From NCBI GenBank assembly GCA_028753945.1, contig JAPNXP010000003.1, positions 2,666,001 to 2,730,000 of the forward strand: 64,000 nucleotides of DNA, read 5' to 3'. Under the pieces are notes generated by a model. The model saw nothing but the letters and a program-made list of their open reading frames with translations. It had not been told where the DNA came from and ran no database searches. The DNA comes from Hexactinellida sp. DTS-2022 (taxonomy: Eukaryota > Porifera > Hexactinellida). This document shows, piece after piece, positions 42,301-52,110 of the stretch. Position 1 is the first letter of the stretch. Every line of letters starts with the position of its first letter. A program made the translations under genes and the position numbers.

Positions 42301-42955
42301 TATCCGTGGTAGAGGAACGATCGGTGTCGAAAGTAGAAATTATTTCAGGAATTCCACTAGTAGCAGTGGGATGAGAGGAAGAGCGAAAGTCAGTGAAATT
42401 GCGCAACCCAAGTGTAAACGCGCTCTTGTCTATGTAGTAATATTGTGTATATATTACATCGTTTTCTGTGTTTACAAATATTGAGTTTTGATTGTAGGTT
42501 AACTCGGAATTTTCTGATGTACCCTCTTGAATATTTCCAGATAGTGGAACAGTAAAGTTATTGATTAGTGTGAACCCAGAAATTGGAGAACCTTGAAATA
42601 ACGAACAACCACCCACACCACCATTTGATCCACATGCTAAGAGGCTGTCGGCGAAGGGAAAAATATGATCGATTACATTGAAGGAACAGTAGTTTTTAGG
42701 TTTGAATTCACAGAAAAAGTATTCATCAAATTTAGGAACATTTACAGTTCGAATTGATGCGATATTTGATATATCAACAGTTTCAACTACCTCCTCACCA
42801 CCGAGGTAAACATAATCATTGTCAATGACAAAAGAGTTAAGGTAGGGTACGGATAAGGAGTTGATAGAAGCAATACGCTGTGCAGTTAACGATAGAAATA
42901 ACAGAGAAATTGCTATGAAAATCCCCCAAAGTGTGTAGAATAATTTAGCTATCAT
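39320..42955 (-). CDS. Semaphorin-like Sema-PSI membrane protein
   Basis: 1211 residues in one open frame, ATG at 42955. The N-terminus is a typical signal peptide (LWGIFIAISLLFLSLTAQ). Residues ~30-510 look like a Sema propeller. Sema-type cues are CEFKPKNYCSFNVID with SLLACGSNGGVGGC near residues 80-120, RICANDLG about 270, and NIYGFFTSQ...HSSAVCKF about 340. A PSI module follows at ~515-541 (CNTYMTAISCYRDPECVWQ). The rest of the ectodomain (~550-1135) is cysteine-spaced, rich in N-glycosylation sequons, and unassigned. A long hydrophobic stretch (~1140-1178, VIFASVILFYLAVG and GGLVVLFGLIVCY) precedes a ~33-residue basic tail without tyrosines. The tail lacks the plexin GAP domain, so a membrane semaphorin or a truncated plexin-like receptor is more likely than a plexin. 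Expected role: cell-surface recognition signalling; ligand or partner unknown. Fold assignment is by pattern only. Absence of introns over 3.6 kb is notable among these repeat-rich flanks. Confidence 0.72.
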   Translation of the reverse strand: MIAKLFYTLWGIFIAISLLFLSLTAQRIASINSLSVPYLNSFVIDNDYVYLGGEEVVETVDISNIASIRTVNVPKFDEYFFCEFKPKNYCSFNVIDHIFPFADSLLACGSNGGVGGCSLFQGSPISGFTLINNFTVPLSGNIQEGTSENSELTYNQNSIFVNTENDVIYTQYYYIDKSAFTLGLRNFTDFRSSSHPTATSGIPEIISTFDTDRSSTTDNFFFNDPTVGRIFRHSSTSTVDYDYINIPFTEIVEESSVQGLDYEYLTSSFHGRLARICANDLGQFATSPNSPYNSFIGTFNKITIDCRQALGLRYSIGSSYVSIALKEIFILNSTNIYGFFTSQNTAEELIHSSAVCKFISDRVNTEQDFNIETGFNSVYYKGYDSIAVSENTSWTCADPLSRVSGDLFDAIIVNILHMRVVFNEASIAFDKHFEGIIMDVTSVTTSVGSQNITLFYATTFDGYLIKMKVDNSISVVAEFQVTNTKILNPQIQSINNVKYLFAISNNQLMKISLQLCNTYMTAISCYRDPECVWQNSTVSCIQYDLISVRDVPTDSELTVDDTCQLSLLSYALESLNISLQCQVKLPDIDPNLIITTISGDSVATANSNYVRHTNTYATILFTDLESLTGYRTTIELNYVFAIVPDLVLVAYTQFEQVVVTSLSLIPICPSASTNSSINVTAPMSPYAVLTVCAVCNSTQFCIATDTYTATVPYPFPWAVCVLTTTLHNSGGDVVNSSTCIPALFNRCTASGNLKLLNINFITTSTSVTVVLEDGISPLEFGIVKYTITLDGLDYILYPSNVEINAIKPNTSLTIEYTATTQCGLPFNDLETISTNADWSQVTNCQLTNDTTQLILQFTILNTELCQCNLSNCMEIDSPCTLNFTSESSDTLTYTGYIEEGRLCIVNVFPSGEPTLTAYYGCTTSLYVPITFRISTINIEKVTTNSVAATYSILPSGMHYERTVILLNSSDSVIQQYTTYLPTGSDLTAGFGNLDQNTDYKIRIGMLTKSFTTSQSSLFNLSCSSISSYGAQLVPNTDTYNVIVTRNDQCPSGQNAQFICYGNFSSLNITKVDSGSIIAYLNNITLTSDFAFGLFTNITECPLLNDVNYRFIYANSIFQSQVNPLTTSKPTTTPIIPSSQPLTVIFASVILFYLAVGTSSFTVLTSAGGLVVLFGLIVCYPKLLKKQELKTAIQQEREVHELTGMNPISDSS

Positions 42956-43158
42956 ACCTAGCTAACTATTGGAGTATATAAATAATAATAATAATAAATC
43001 AACAATACACAGTCCAACAACATTTCAAATTACAAGCATGCTTCGATTTGCACAAGGCACCCGAAGGGTGCCTCGTATATCCCAATCAATTGCTGCTGAA
43101 AGATAACATTTGAAAATAAAACAACGTGTACTCATACCTATGAATAGACAAAATCATT
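42956..43158. other. 5' flank of the Sema-PSI gene
   Basis: Short (AAT)n run near 42981-42998. At ~43045-43075 the palindrome ggcacccgaagggtgcc followed by 'tcgtatat' resembles the 3' hairpin ends of the Helentron-like repeats. No promoter element can be called with confidence. Confidence 0.4.
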
Positions 43159-43342
43159 CAGGGTTTCATCTAGGCGTATGCGACGCGCCTCCAGGCGCGT
43201 AATTTCAAAAGGAAACTTTTCTAGGCGCGCGAAACTCGAGATGCTCCCATAGACGTAATACAAATTGAGCATTTTAGGCGCGTGTGAGCGAGCTCAAACT
43301 ATAATCTAGGCGCGCGGGAAATTTTGCCTGGATGAAAGCCTG
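43159..43342. mobile_element. Second copy of the CAGGGTTTCATC hAT-type MITE
   Basis: 184 bp, inverse orientation to 1035-1219. Ends CAGGGTTTCATCTAGGC and inverse CAGGCTTTCATCCAGGC. Flanks aaatcatt and atatcatt (7 of 8). Confidence 0.9.
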
Positions 43343-43690
43343 ATATCATTCATATTCGTAATCAGCATAATTGATAACCCCATATAATCGGTGGAAGCAT
43401 TTTCATGTGATTTTCTAATTTAATTAAATATTTATATTTATTGTTTGGCATAGGATTAATGGAAATTAAAAATAAAAATAAAATCCCGTCCGCCATCCGC
43501 ATTATCAGAAAAAATCTGGATGATAAACAATTTATTTTATTTTACCTGGCTCATAGACTACTAAATACACAGATGGGCAAGTACCCGACAACTGTATAAA
43601 AATAGAAGGCCATCAAATTCCCATGTTAGTGTTACCAATAAAATGGGTTTTCTACAAATGCTTTGTAATTTGTAATACGTATATCTATAT
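43343..43690. other. Gap with no recognised gene
   Basis: AT-rich sequence; nothing beyond simple words was seen. Confidence 0.5.
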
Positions 43691-44212
43691 TATTAAATCT
43701 CGATTGTTGTGTGTTTGTTTGTTTGTTTGTTTGTTTATTTGTCCGGATTGTATTAAAGTGATGTGGGAATAGAAACCGCATTTAAATGTGAGATATAAAC
43801 TAACTTCCAAATGTTATAATGGGTAAACGGATGCTATAATAGGTAAACAATTATGCTGAACACGAATTTCGCATTTATAAATTTCTAATAAGAATATTTG
43901 TTGTTGTTTACACAAAAAGGTAAACAAATTAATGAAAATTCAAAATCGACCTAGATGTTAGCTCTCAACGGGTATTATAGGTAAACAAGTATTCTGAACA
44001 CGAATTTCGCGTTTAAAAATTTCTAATATGAATATTTGTTGTTGTTGTTTACACAAAATAGGTAAACAAATTAATGAAAATTCAAAATCATAACGTTCCT
44101 CTCTACCATTTTCATGGTAGAAAGTGTGAGGAGTAAGGCCGCATAGCGGCCGTTAACTTGAGGTGTGTAGCACCGATCTGTCGCAAAGCGACCGAGACCG
44201 AAGGGCTCGTAC
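43691..44212 (+). mobile_element. Helentron-like non-autonomous element, two core repeats
   Basis: Starts tctatattattaaatctcga followed by a (TTTG)n tract and 'tccggattgtattaaagtgat'. It has two copies of the ~140 bp core ('ggtaaacaa...atgctgaacacgaatttcgc', from ~43842 and 43980). It ends with three small hairpins (ggccgcatagcggcc, gtcgcaaagcgac, cgagaccgaagggctcg) and 'ta'. Structure: defined 5' end, minisatellite core and 3' hairpins, as in Helentron-associated INEs. Copies: 50265-51217, fragments at 46880-47485, 56158-56246, 58563-58831. Confidence 0.75.
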
Positions 44213-44217
44213 GTATA

Positions 44218-44404
44218 CAGTAGAGCCTCTGAACAACGGACACCTTGGGACCGGAACCGTTGTCCGTTATTTAGAGGTTGTCCGCTATTTAGAGGTTGCT
44301 TTTCTATTATACATATGCTAAATAAATAAATCCGTGCCACGAGGGTTGTCCGTTATTTAGAGGTTGTCCGCTATTTGGAGTGTCCGTTATGGGAGGCTCC
44401 ACTG
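44218..44404. mobile_element. Mariner-like MITE
   Basis: 187 bp between TA pairs (44216-44217, 44405-44406). Ends CAGTAGAGCCTCTGAACAACG and inverse CAGTGGAGCCTCCCATAACG. The interior repeats 'gttgtccgttatttagag'. Same family as 5335-5435. Confidence 0.88.
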
Positions 44405-44406
44405 TA

Positions 44407-44689
44407 TATATTTACATGACTTAACCATAAGAATTAACACAAAAGTAAGATATTTAAGAAATATTAAGCATATTTAATTGTATATACTTTGCAGAAAAAA
44501 CTACTACAGTACAAATTATTGGTTAATTTTTTGAATGACTAGATTTGGTCCTTTCGTTTAAGATCACTTATTTCCTTCGATGATCCTTTCAGATATAAGT
44601 GTATAATAGTTGAATTTACCTGATTTCTACCAGACTGATAATGGTCATCACAATAAGAAGGTGTCATTTCAATATTCAAGAGTAGATGC
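44407..44689. other. Short gap without features
   Basis: AT-rich; no gene or repeat recognised. Confidence 0.45.
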
Positions 44690-45178
44690 ATATTCAGATC
44701 GTAGTACATTTGTTAAGCTGACAAGGAAGCGACCCCATCTCGGTATTGAGAGAATCGCCTCTCGGGAGGATCAGTCTGAAACTTTCCAGTTAGCACAAAT
44801 TTAAGCCCTTCGTTGATAAAATCACAAGTTAGATCGGAAATTGCATTGTTAGTAACAGTAAAGGCACTAAAGGTCTGATTGGATAAAGCGAGTTTACTTG
44901 AACATTTCCAAATTTCTAACCATTTGTTCATTGTCGTAGAAACGCACAAACATTTCGGTAGGTATGTGAGTTGATTGCATTGCCAAATGGATGAGGGTGG
45001 GAAAGTACTTTAGCGTTGACTACTAGCCACCAAAACTGTATGAGTTCAAGAAAAGCAGGAGTTGTAAGATCGATACCATCACCATGTAGATATTGGCGCA
45101 TAGCTGTGGTTGTTTTGATATCAAAAATGGCTAAAGCGAGTCGTACTGATTGCTTATTATTTCCTGGATGGAGTGCGG

Positions 45179-45563
45179 CAGAGTGGACCATGGGTCAACA
45201 TTGGTGACCCATGACCCATCTGATCCATCGCATTTGTAACCCATTGGCCCATCGAGTGACCCATTGACCCATCGTGTTACCCATTGACCTTTTAAATATC
45301 TATTTTTTAATATCTAAACATTATGTAACACAATGCGACTTACAATATATGTATGATACTTGTCAATCAATTAATTTTGGTAGACTTCTAATACCAAAGA
45401 AATACCCTGTGATGTTTCTGGGTTAATTTGGTTCGTACTATAACTGGACGAACATCGAGATTCCAAATGGGTCATGGGTCATGGGTCACAGAGCCGTGAC
45501 CCATGACCCATCAATTTATGTGACCCATCTGACCCATGACCCATCGACCCATGGTCCACTCTG
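45179..45563. mobile_element. hAT-type MITE of GACCCAT repeats in the P-like pseudogene
   Basis: 385 bp, perfect 18 bp inverted ends CAGAGTGGACCATGGGTC. Perfect duplication gagtgcgg at 45171-45178 and 45564-45571. The arms consist of 'tgacccat' words in opposite orientations. Confidence 0.95.
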
Positions 45564-46275
45564 GAGTGCGGGATAAGTAAGCGCTGGTGCTTTGCGTAGA
45601 TGTAAATCCAACTCCATATCTATGTTGTGAGATTTATGCAGACTGGACCAATTTACGAAACCAGCTGGAATACAGTGAATGGAATCCAAGAGACGTATTT
45701 CTAATAGGGTATTGGAAGAAAAGCTTGCTTAGTAAATTGTTACGGATATTCTTGAGCAGATGAACAGTGTCAAAAATCGCTAAATTACTCGCGAGGTAGC
45801 TGGATTTGACATACAATATTTTTTGTTTTGGCATAGGATAAAATTTCATTAGGTGTTTAAAAGAAGAGTTGTTCGTCTGATGATTATCGGAAATAACTGA
45901 CGAGGAGAGAAATGGGATTCATTTCAAACTTCAAGGCAATTGAGAATGCCATCACTCACAATATTCGAAGTTAGTTTAACGATAGGTATGGCTTTTAATA
46001 CATACGGAATCGACTTCGTAATAGAAACGACCATGAAACAGAGTATACTCTTGTACATCAACAATTCCTTGTCACACTCGATTATGTCCTTACCATTATA
46101 TTGTACCTGCTGCTGAAGGTGCATTTCATCAAGGAGCAATACTACGTCATTCCCTATAAGGCCTTCTTCTCTAAGCTTGGACAGAGATTTTCCACTATCA
46201 AGTGATTTTGACTTGAGATCACCAATAATCGTTTACTGGGAAGAGTAATAGAGAGATTGAGAAACTTATAGGCTG

Positions 46276-46442
46276 CATGGGCGTAGCCATGGGGGGCCTG
46301 GCCCCCCAAAAATTATACCTGGGCCCCCGAAATTTTCCTACAATAACTTTGAATAAGGATAGATTGAGCTTTCGCTCACTTTATTGTAATGACTCATCTA
46401 AATAATGGCCCCCCCAAAAATTTTTGGTTGGCTACGCCCATG
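46276..46442. mobile_element. hAT-type MITE with CATGGGCGTAGCCA ends
   Basis: 167 bp with perfect 14 bp inverted ends CATGGGCGTAGCCA and G/C runs inside. Flanks ataggctg / atgtgatg match poorly. Confidence 0.75.
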
Positions 46443-46879
46443 ATGTGATGTATAACGTAATTGAAGTGCAAACCGAAATGTTTGAGGTGAGTACTTGGGC
46501 ACTCCTTTTACACTAAAATAACTTAGCTTGAGTAACTTTTTATGAGATCAGTTGATAACTTAGCACTACTAACTGAGTTTCTGATATAGTTTCGCAAGTT
46601 ATCAAGCATATCAAGAGATGTGACCTTAGAACCCTGAGAACTGGAGATATAGTCCGGAAGTGGAATAGGAGAACCCTGGTAACTAAGTTGAAATTGAATG
46701 GATCCTGACTTTCGTTATATAAGGCCTTACCACTACTCCGAACCATGGATTACTTAAAGGCCACTGATTATTATTAGCTGACATATCTTTATCTCAATAG
46801 CTAGTAATGACAGACCTGAGAAATGCATTATAATTATATAGGAAGTTAGGAACATGATTTTTTTGAGAGAGTGTGAGAG

Positions 46880-47485
46880 AGTAATCCGTCGCGAAGCGAC
46901 CGAGACCGAAGGGCTCGTATATAAAAAGAGGAATTGTTGTGTGTTTGTTTGTTTGTTTGTTCGTTTGTCCAGAATTAATTGGAAAGACTACGAGTCCCAG
47001 AAAGCTGAAAATTTGTATACAGGGGTAATTTTATACTGCGACAACGATCTATTGGTTTTTGAAGAGAAATATTCACATTTGAAGGTGACAAAATATGTTA
47101 GCCAATTAAATTCGAGGGTTTATTAGTATGGATTAGCAGATTTCATCAATTAGTATAAATAGATTGTGCATAATAGAAAGATTTTCTGAGGCTCCAATTT
47201 GATTGATTGAAAATAAATTCATTTAACCAATCAATCATTTGTCTATTCTATTGCCTGTTTTTCTTTTAGTATTATTTTGATTCGAGCTTTTTTATCGTGC
47301 AACTGAATTTATTGAGCTATTAAAACTCATTATCAATGTGATTGCTTTTTGGGAGGGAAAGGCCGCGAAGCGGCCGTTAATTGTATCGCATAGTGCCTAA
47401 CACGAACGAAAAAAAGTCGCGAAGCGACTTTTGTGAGAGAGTGATCCGTCGCAAAGCGACCGAGACCGAAGAGCTCGTTACCTTA
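46880..47485. mobile_element. Helentron-like non-autonomous fragments
   Basis: 46880-46920 is a 3' hairpin end (gtcgcgaagcgaccgagacc, gaagggctcg). From ~46935 a (TTTG)n-type 5' start follows, and 47360-47485 has ggccgcgaagcggcc, gtcgcgaagcgac and gtcgcaaagcgac hairpins. ORFs through it are spurious. Confidence 0.65.
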
Positions 47486-48033
47486 AAAAAGAATAAATTC
47501 TCCAACAACGGAAAACCTATGGAACGTGGAAAATTGTTTCTTAATGATCAGGTATCCAAAATATGGCTGTTGATATATGCAACGAGCCTATGAACATCAA
47601 TCATACATGTATAATGAATGAAAATAATTTTGAGGAACCTGGCCTACGTGTAAATAAGTGTGGAAGGCTTGTTATAGAGTCATCTTTACCGAGAGCTAAA
47701 GGCTAATATTATAGCATTGTATTTGTATTACTGTAACTCCATAGGCGATTAAGAAAAAACTATAAAATATTCAATGCTCACATGTATCAATGAAACTCAG
47801 TACTATTATACATAAAGTACCTAAATCCAAACAACATCTATTAATGTATATACAAAATAAAATCACAAGCAGATAAGTAAAAGTACCATTGAATAAGTCT
47901 GTATTTATATGTTGATTTAGCAAAAATATCCACACTATCCAATCAATACGCTAACGAGGGAAAGGCATATTATATTGTAATATTAAAACACCAAACGTGT
48001 TGCTATGAAAAATCGAACGAAAAGAATCGAATT
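47486..48033. other. 3' flank of the tyrosine-motif gene
   Basis: AT-rich; no gene or transposon recognised and no clear AATAAA on the minus strand in the part nearest the stop. Confidence 0.45.
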
Positions 48034-50103
48034 TCAATGATCTTCTTTGGAGATCTTTTCCAAAGATTTATCCTCATCTGGTATAATATTTTGGGTTAAA
48101 GTACAGTCAATTTGAATTGTGTTTGTGGGAACATTAACACTAATATTATTTGAATTTTCATTAGCAATCTGGGCTTTCTTTTTTTCTTTTTTAAAGTCGT
48201 CGATCGAAGCATATTCAGGCATATTATCCTTTTGATGTGAAACTTTTACATAACCTTTTTGTTCGCGTAATTTTGACAAATCTTGCGATACTTTGGGACT
48301 AATTTTGGGTTCATTTTCATCAAATTGTAGAGTTTCATATCCCAAATTATCATCATAAACACTGTCCTCATTATTGATTTTAGATTTTGGCCCAAAATCA
48401 GTAGTTTTTTCAAGAAACACTGCATTCATTTCTTCAGGATCTTCATAGGTAGGAGTGAATGATTCTATAACAGATTTGGGCTCTTCATATGGATTAGCTT
48501 CTAATTGTGTTTCATTTAGAGATGAATAAGTGTGGTCACCTATGTCTCCTATAAAAATGGGTTCTCGAAAACCCAAACTATTCGACTCATTTGCCACAGT
48601 CTGTTCAACATTGCCTGATTCTGTATTCGGTATGGGGCTGGCTATGTGCACCTTTTTAGCTTTCCTTTCTCTCACCTCGGCGGCTGAAGCATAAGACTGT
48701 GTCTCGTCATCTGACTCGTTTGGTGGTTCTGGTGGCGGCAGACCAAGCACATGGGAGAGATTTTCAGCGACAATATCTTCTTCTTTACGGAAATCAGAAA
48801 AAATTGATTTTAGTGACGGGAAGAGTGAGGAAGGTTGGATATTTTCGCTCTCAATTTGCATCTGAGAATTGAGTGGTTCCTCTATGAATGGTTTCTCCAT
48901 TAAGAGCTTTTCTTGTTCTTTAGACTTTCGATGTTCCTCTTTCCGTTTCTTTATCACTTCAGGCCTCACGTACTGATGCGGTACTAATGGTTTAGGTTCG
49001 GTGGGCAGTTTCGGTAAGGCTCGTGGAGGAGATTCCGAGTCTGATAGCGGACTTGGACTCTGGAGTCCCTCTTCAATCGATGGTGTTTTAAGAGATTTCT
49101 GTTCAGCTCTAATCTTCACCTCTTCAATACTTGAATATGGCTGGTCTATCTCCATAGGAGATGTATTACCGTCACCTGAATGTGTGTAATCTACTGCTAT
49201 GAGGTCCGGAGTTGTAATAGTTGGTTTTGAAATTCTATTTTTAGTCGGATCGAAGGTGAGCTCGGAATAGGGATCCTCTGAACTAGAGGCACTGCTCCGG
49301 GAATTTCTTTGATTCGGGGAGGTCTCTATACAAGTGTATTGCTCGTCGTTATCATCCTGATCTGAGCAGTGGGTGGGGGGGAGTGGGGGCAACGCCCCAC
49401 GTGCTATTTTTGAATTGAAATCAGCAGAGAGTTCTAAAGGGCTAGTTGCATTCGTGCTCAATGTTAGTTCTGTAGAGGTGGGTTTTTTGGAGGGACGCAT
49501 TTTATTGAAAGGAGCGAACGATTTTGCTTTTTTTTTAGCATTATCCGTGGTATCGGTAGGTTCAGGGGTGAGTGTGTTGTTGTCTAAGATTTCATGGAAA
49601 GAATTCCTGTTTTTCTTAAAAAACTTCTTTTCTTGTGCTGATGGAGGTTTGTTTAACTCTTTCGAGGTTTTGAGATGCTCGGGGAGGCGTGGAGCAGGGA
49701 GGGATGGGGGGCCTTCAAACCTTTTCATTTTTTCCTGGTCTACTGAAGCATATGCATTATCAGGATCATCTTCATCATCTGTTTTAGATGGGGGTGACGA
49801 GTTCTTATCAATGTGCAGCTGATTAAATTCATCCTGAATACATTCATACACTTCTTCACTTGAAGAGTTTGCATCGGGTTTCTTTATTGTCGGACGTTTG
49901 TTGGCTGGAAGCGATGAGAGACGTATATTGCGAGCTGGTAACTCGGGTGGATCTTGGATGGCAATTGTTTCGGCATGTATCTTTTTGGAAGGGCTCCCAA
50001 CGGACATAGATTGTTTTAACGGGGATTTGTTTGGGGAATTAGGCAACAAAAGGTGAGTAGATGAATTTTGTGGAATTGCTCCAAATGGGTCGGCGTGTTT
50101 CAC
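48034..50103 (-). CDS. Last exon of a transmembrane protein: tail with many SH2-type tyrosine motifs
   Basis: Open for 689 codons to a stop at 48034. The first codon of the frame is GTG, directly after an AG acceptor (TTTATCATTAG) with a TACTAAT branch-point-like word ~20 bases upstream, so this is an exon, not a gene start. Phase fits the donor at 60313. The protein is low-complexity and charged, without a globular domain. It carries about a dozen tyrosines in YxxI/V/L or YxxP contexts: VYECIQD, AYASVDQ, YTCIE, PYSELT, PYSSIEE, YASAAE, TYSSLNE, YEEPKS, YEDPEE, YETLQF, YVKVSH, YASIDD. There are also proline motifs (LPPLPPTH, ALPKLPTEPKP, PSLPAPRLP). Likely a docking tail for SH2 and SH3 proteins; function is inferred from motifs only. 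A tract of G on the plus strand near 49373-49400 encodes ALPPLPP. Confidence 0.78.
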   Translation of the reverse strand: MKHADPFGAIPQNSSTHLLLPNSPNKSPLKQSMSVGSPSKKIHAETIAIQDPPELPARNIRLSSLPANKRPTIKKPDANSSSEEVYECIQDEFNQLHIDKNSSPPSKTDDEDDPDNAYASVDQEKMKRFEGPPSLPAPRLPEHLKTSKELNKPPSAQEKKFFKKNRNSFHEILDNNTLTPEPTDTTDNAKKKAKSFAPFNKMRPSKKPTSTELTLSTNATSPLELSADFNSKIARGALPPLPPTHCSDQDDNDEQYTCIETSPNQRNSRSSASSSEDPYSELTFDPTKNRISKPTITTPDLIAVDYTHSGDGNTSPMEIDQPYSSIEEVKIRAEQKSLKTPSIEEGLQSPSPLSDSESPPRALPKLPTEPKPLVPHQYVRPEVIKKRKEEHRKSKEQEKLLMEKPFIEEPLNSQMQIESENIQPSSLFPSLKSIFSDFRKEEDIVAENLSHVLGLPPPEPPNESDDETQSYASAAEVRERKAKKVHIASPIPNTESGNVEQTVANESNSLGFREPIFIGDIGDHTYSSLNETQLEANPYEEPKSVIESFTPTYEDPEEMNAVFLEKTTDFGPKSKINNEDSVYDDNLGYETLQFDENEPKISPKVSQDLSKLREQKGYVKVSHQKDNMPEYASIDDFKKEKKKAQIANENSNNISVNVPTNTIQIDCTLTQNIIPDEDKSLEKISKEDH

Positions 50104-50264
50104 CTAATGATAAATATAAATTAGTAAATACAGTATTGTCTAAATTTAGAATAGCCCCTAAGGGTTCACTGACATAGCATACACTGATATAATTTTAGGT
50201 AACAGGAGTAAATTATTAGATAAACTCCAGATAAGGGTAGTTAATAGTGTATACTGTATATCTA

Positions 50265-51217
50265 TATTATTAAATCTCGATTGTTGTTTGTGTGTGTGTG
50301 TGTGTTTGTTTGTCCGGATTGTATTAAAGTGATTGGGGGAATAGAAATCGCAATTAATATTGGGATATAAACTAACTTTCAAATATTATAATAGGTAAAC
50401 AAATGTGATAACAGGTAAACAAGTATGCTGAACACGAATTTCGCGTTTATAAATTTCTCATATGAATATTTGTTGTTGTTGTGTATACAAAATAGGTAAA
50501 CAAATTAATGAAAATTCAAAATCAACCTAGAAGTTTGCTTGCAAAGGGTATTATAGGTAAACAAGTATGCTGAACACGAATTTCGCGTTTGTAAATTTCT
50601 CATATTAATATTTGTTGTTGTTGTTTACACAAAATAGGTAAACAAATTAATGAAAATTCAAAATCAACCTATAAGTTAGCTTTCAACGGGTATTATAGGT
50701 AAACAAGTATGCTGAAGACGAATTTCGCGTTAAAAAATTTCTAATATGAATATTTGTTGTTGTTGTTTACACAAAATAGGTAAACAAATTAATGAAAATT
50801 CAAAATCAACCTAGAAGTTTGCTTGCAAAGGGTATTATAGGTAAACAAGTATGCTGAACACGAATTTCGCGTTTATAAATTTCTCATATGAATATTTGTT
50901 GTTGTTGTTTACACAAAATAAGTAAACAAATTAATGAAAATTCAAAATCAACCTAGAAGTTAGCTTTCAACGGGTATTATAGGTAAACAAGTATGCTGAA
51001 CACGATCTTCGCATTTATAAGATTCTAATATGAGTGTTTGTTGTTGTTGTTGTTTACACAAATAGGTAAACAAATTAATGAAATCCAAAATAAAAACGTC
51101 CCTTTCTACCATTTCCTTGGTAGAAAGTGTGAGGAGTAAGGCCGCACAGCGGCCGTTAACTTGAGGTGCGTAGCACCAATCTGTCGCAAAGCGACCGAGA
51201 CCGAAGGGCTCGTATAT
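50265..51217 (+). mobile_element. Helentron-like non-autonomous element with exact 142 bp repeats
   Basis: Begins tctatattattaaatctcga, then (TG)n/(TTTG)n and 'tccggattgtattaaagtgat'. The word ggtaaacaagtatgctga starts at 50414, 50556, 50698, 50840 and 50982, exactly 142 bases apart. The end carries ggccgcacagcggcc, gtcgcaaagcgac and cgagaccgaagggctcg hairpins. No ORF. Class assignment (HINE-like) is by structure. Confidence 0.82.
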
Positions 51218-51504
51218 GTATATGTTACACCCAAATCGTGAAATTGCCTATTTAATGTATTGGGCAAACAAATTGCTCAATGCGTGTAATAGGCAATTGT
51301 ATTGTCCATTTCATGGAATAGACATTAGGTCGCTCATTTCATGAAATGGTCATTCAAGTATGTTACACGCAAATCGTGAAATTGTCTATTTCATGTATTG
51401 GGCAAACAAATTGCTCGATGCGTGTAATGGGTAATTGTATTGTCCATTTCATGGATTAGACATTAGGTCGCTCATTTCATGAAATGGTCATTCAAGTATT
51501 GCAC

Positions 51505-51725
51505 ACTTCATGAAATCTCTACCAAGTATTTCTCTACCAAGTATTTCAAATATAATTTCTCTACCAAGTACCAAGTATTACTACCAAGTATTTCCAAGTA
51601 TTCTACCAGTTCTAACAAGTATTTCCAAGTATTCTACCAAGTATTTCAAATATAATTTCTCCAAGTATTTCTCTACCAAGTATTCTCTTCCAAGTATTTC
51701 TCTAGCAAGTATTTCAAATATAATC
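51505..51725 (+). repeat. ACCAAGTATTTC minisatellite
   Basis: About fifteen degenerate copies of 'ctaccaagtatttc' inside the left part of the Ginger element. The 77-codon ORF here is the repeat. Confidence 0.85.
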
Positions 51726-51759
51726 AATTTTCAACACCACTAATTAAATATAGAAATTA

Positions 51760-51924
51760 CTTATATAGAGCTGAGCTTTGTAGAGTTCAGTTTTTCACTA
51801 TGTGTATTCATGCACTGAGAAAGGTCAGTTTTTTTCCAGAGTTTGAAATTGACCTTTAGAAAGTAAGCCTGGACTTTTAGTATGGGAAAAAATCTGAACT
51901 CTACAAAGCTCAGCTCTATATAAG
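51760..51924. mobile_element. MITE with CTTATATAGAGCTGAGCT ends, second copy
   Basis: 165 bp, inverse orientation to 25805-25968. Ends CTTATATAGAGCTGAGCTTT on both sides. Lies between the Ginger end and the integrase start. Confidence 0.82.
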
Positions 51925-52110
51925 GATTCCCTTAAATATAACAATGTTGTCCTAATAACACGTTACTTCAATATAATCAATTTTCAACACAATCTATAAT
52001 AATGCTTATAATTACATACAAGGCATATAAAAGTATTCTTCATTTATAAATGATTTCAATCCGGAAATATCAATGCTTTCGTTTTTCATTTTGGTGGATT
52101 AATATTAGAT

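Larger units (their letters stand above)
44690..46750 (-). pseudogene. P-element/THAP9-like transposase, decayed
   Basis: Minus-strand fragments in several frames read, from 46750 downwards: MVRSSGKALYNES; LLDEMHLQQQVQYNGKDI and KSILCFMVVSITKSIPYV (46139-45924); FDTVHLLKNIRNNLL (45849-45634); TTPAFLELIQFWWLVVNAK and HPFGNAINSHTYRN (45191-44928); TNNAISDLTCDFINEG and FVLTGKFQTDPPERRFSQYR (44949-44713). The LLDEMH, HLLKNIRN and FQTDPxERRFxQYR words are those of P-element/THAP9 transposases. Frameshifts and stops separate the pieces. Two hAT-type MITEs (45179-45563, 46276-46442) interrupt it. The THAP finger was not found. Not functional. Confidence 0.82.

Noticed and set aside
42968..42998. TATA-like sequence upstream of the Sema-PSI gene
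   Set aside because: Only about 20 bases before the ATG and within an AAT microsatellite, so not convincing as a promoter.
49373..49822. 149-codon plus-strand ORF opposite the tyrosine-motif exon
   Set aside because: Complement of a Pro/Ser/Lys-rich coding exon, which tends to leave an open antisense frame.
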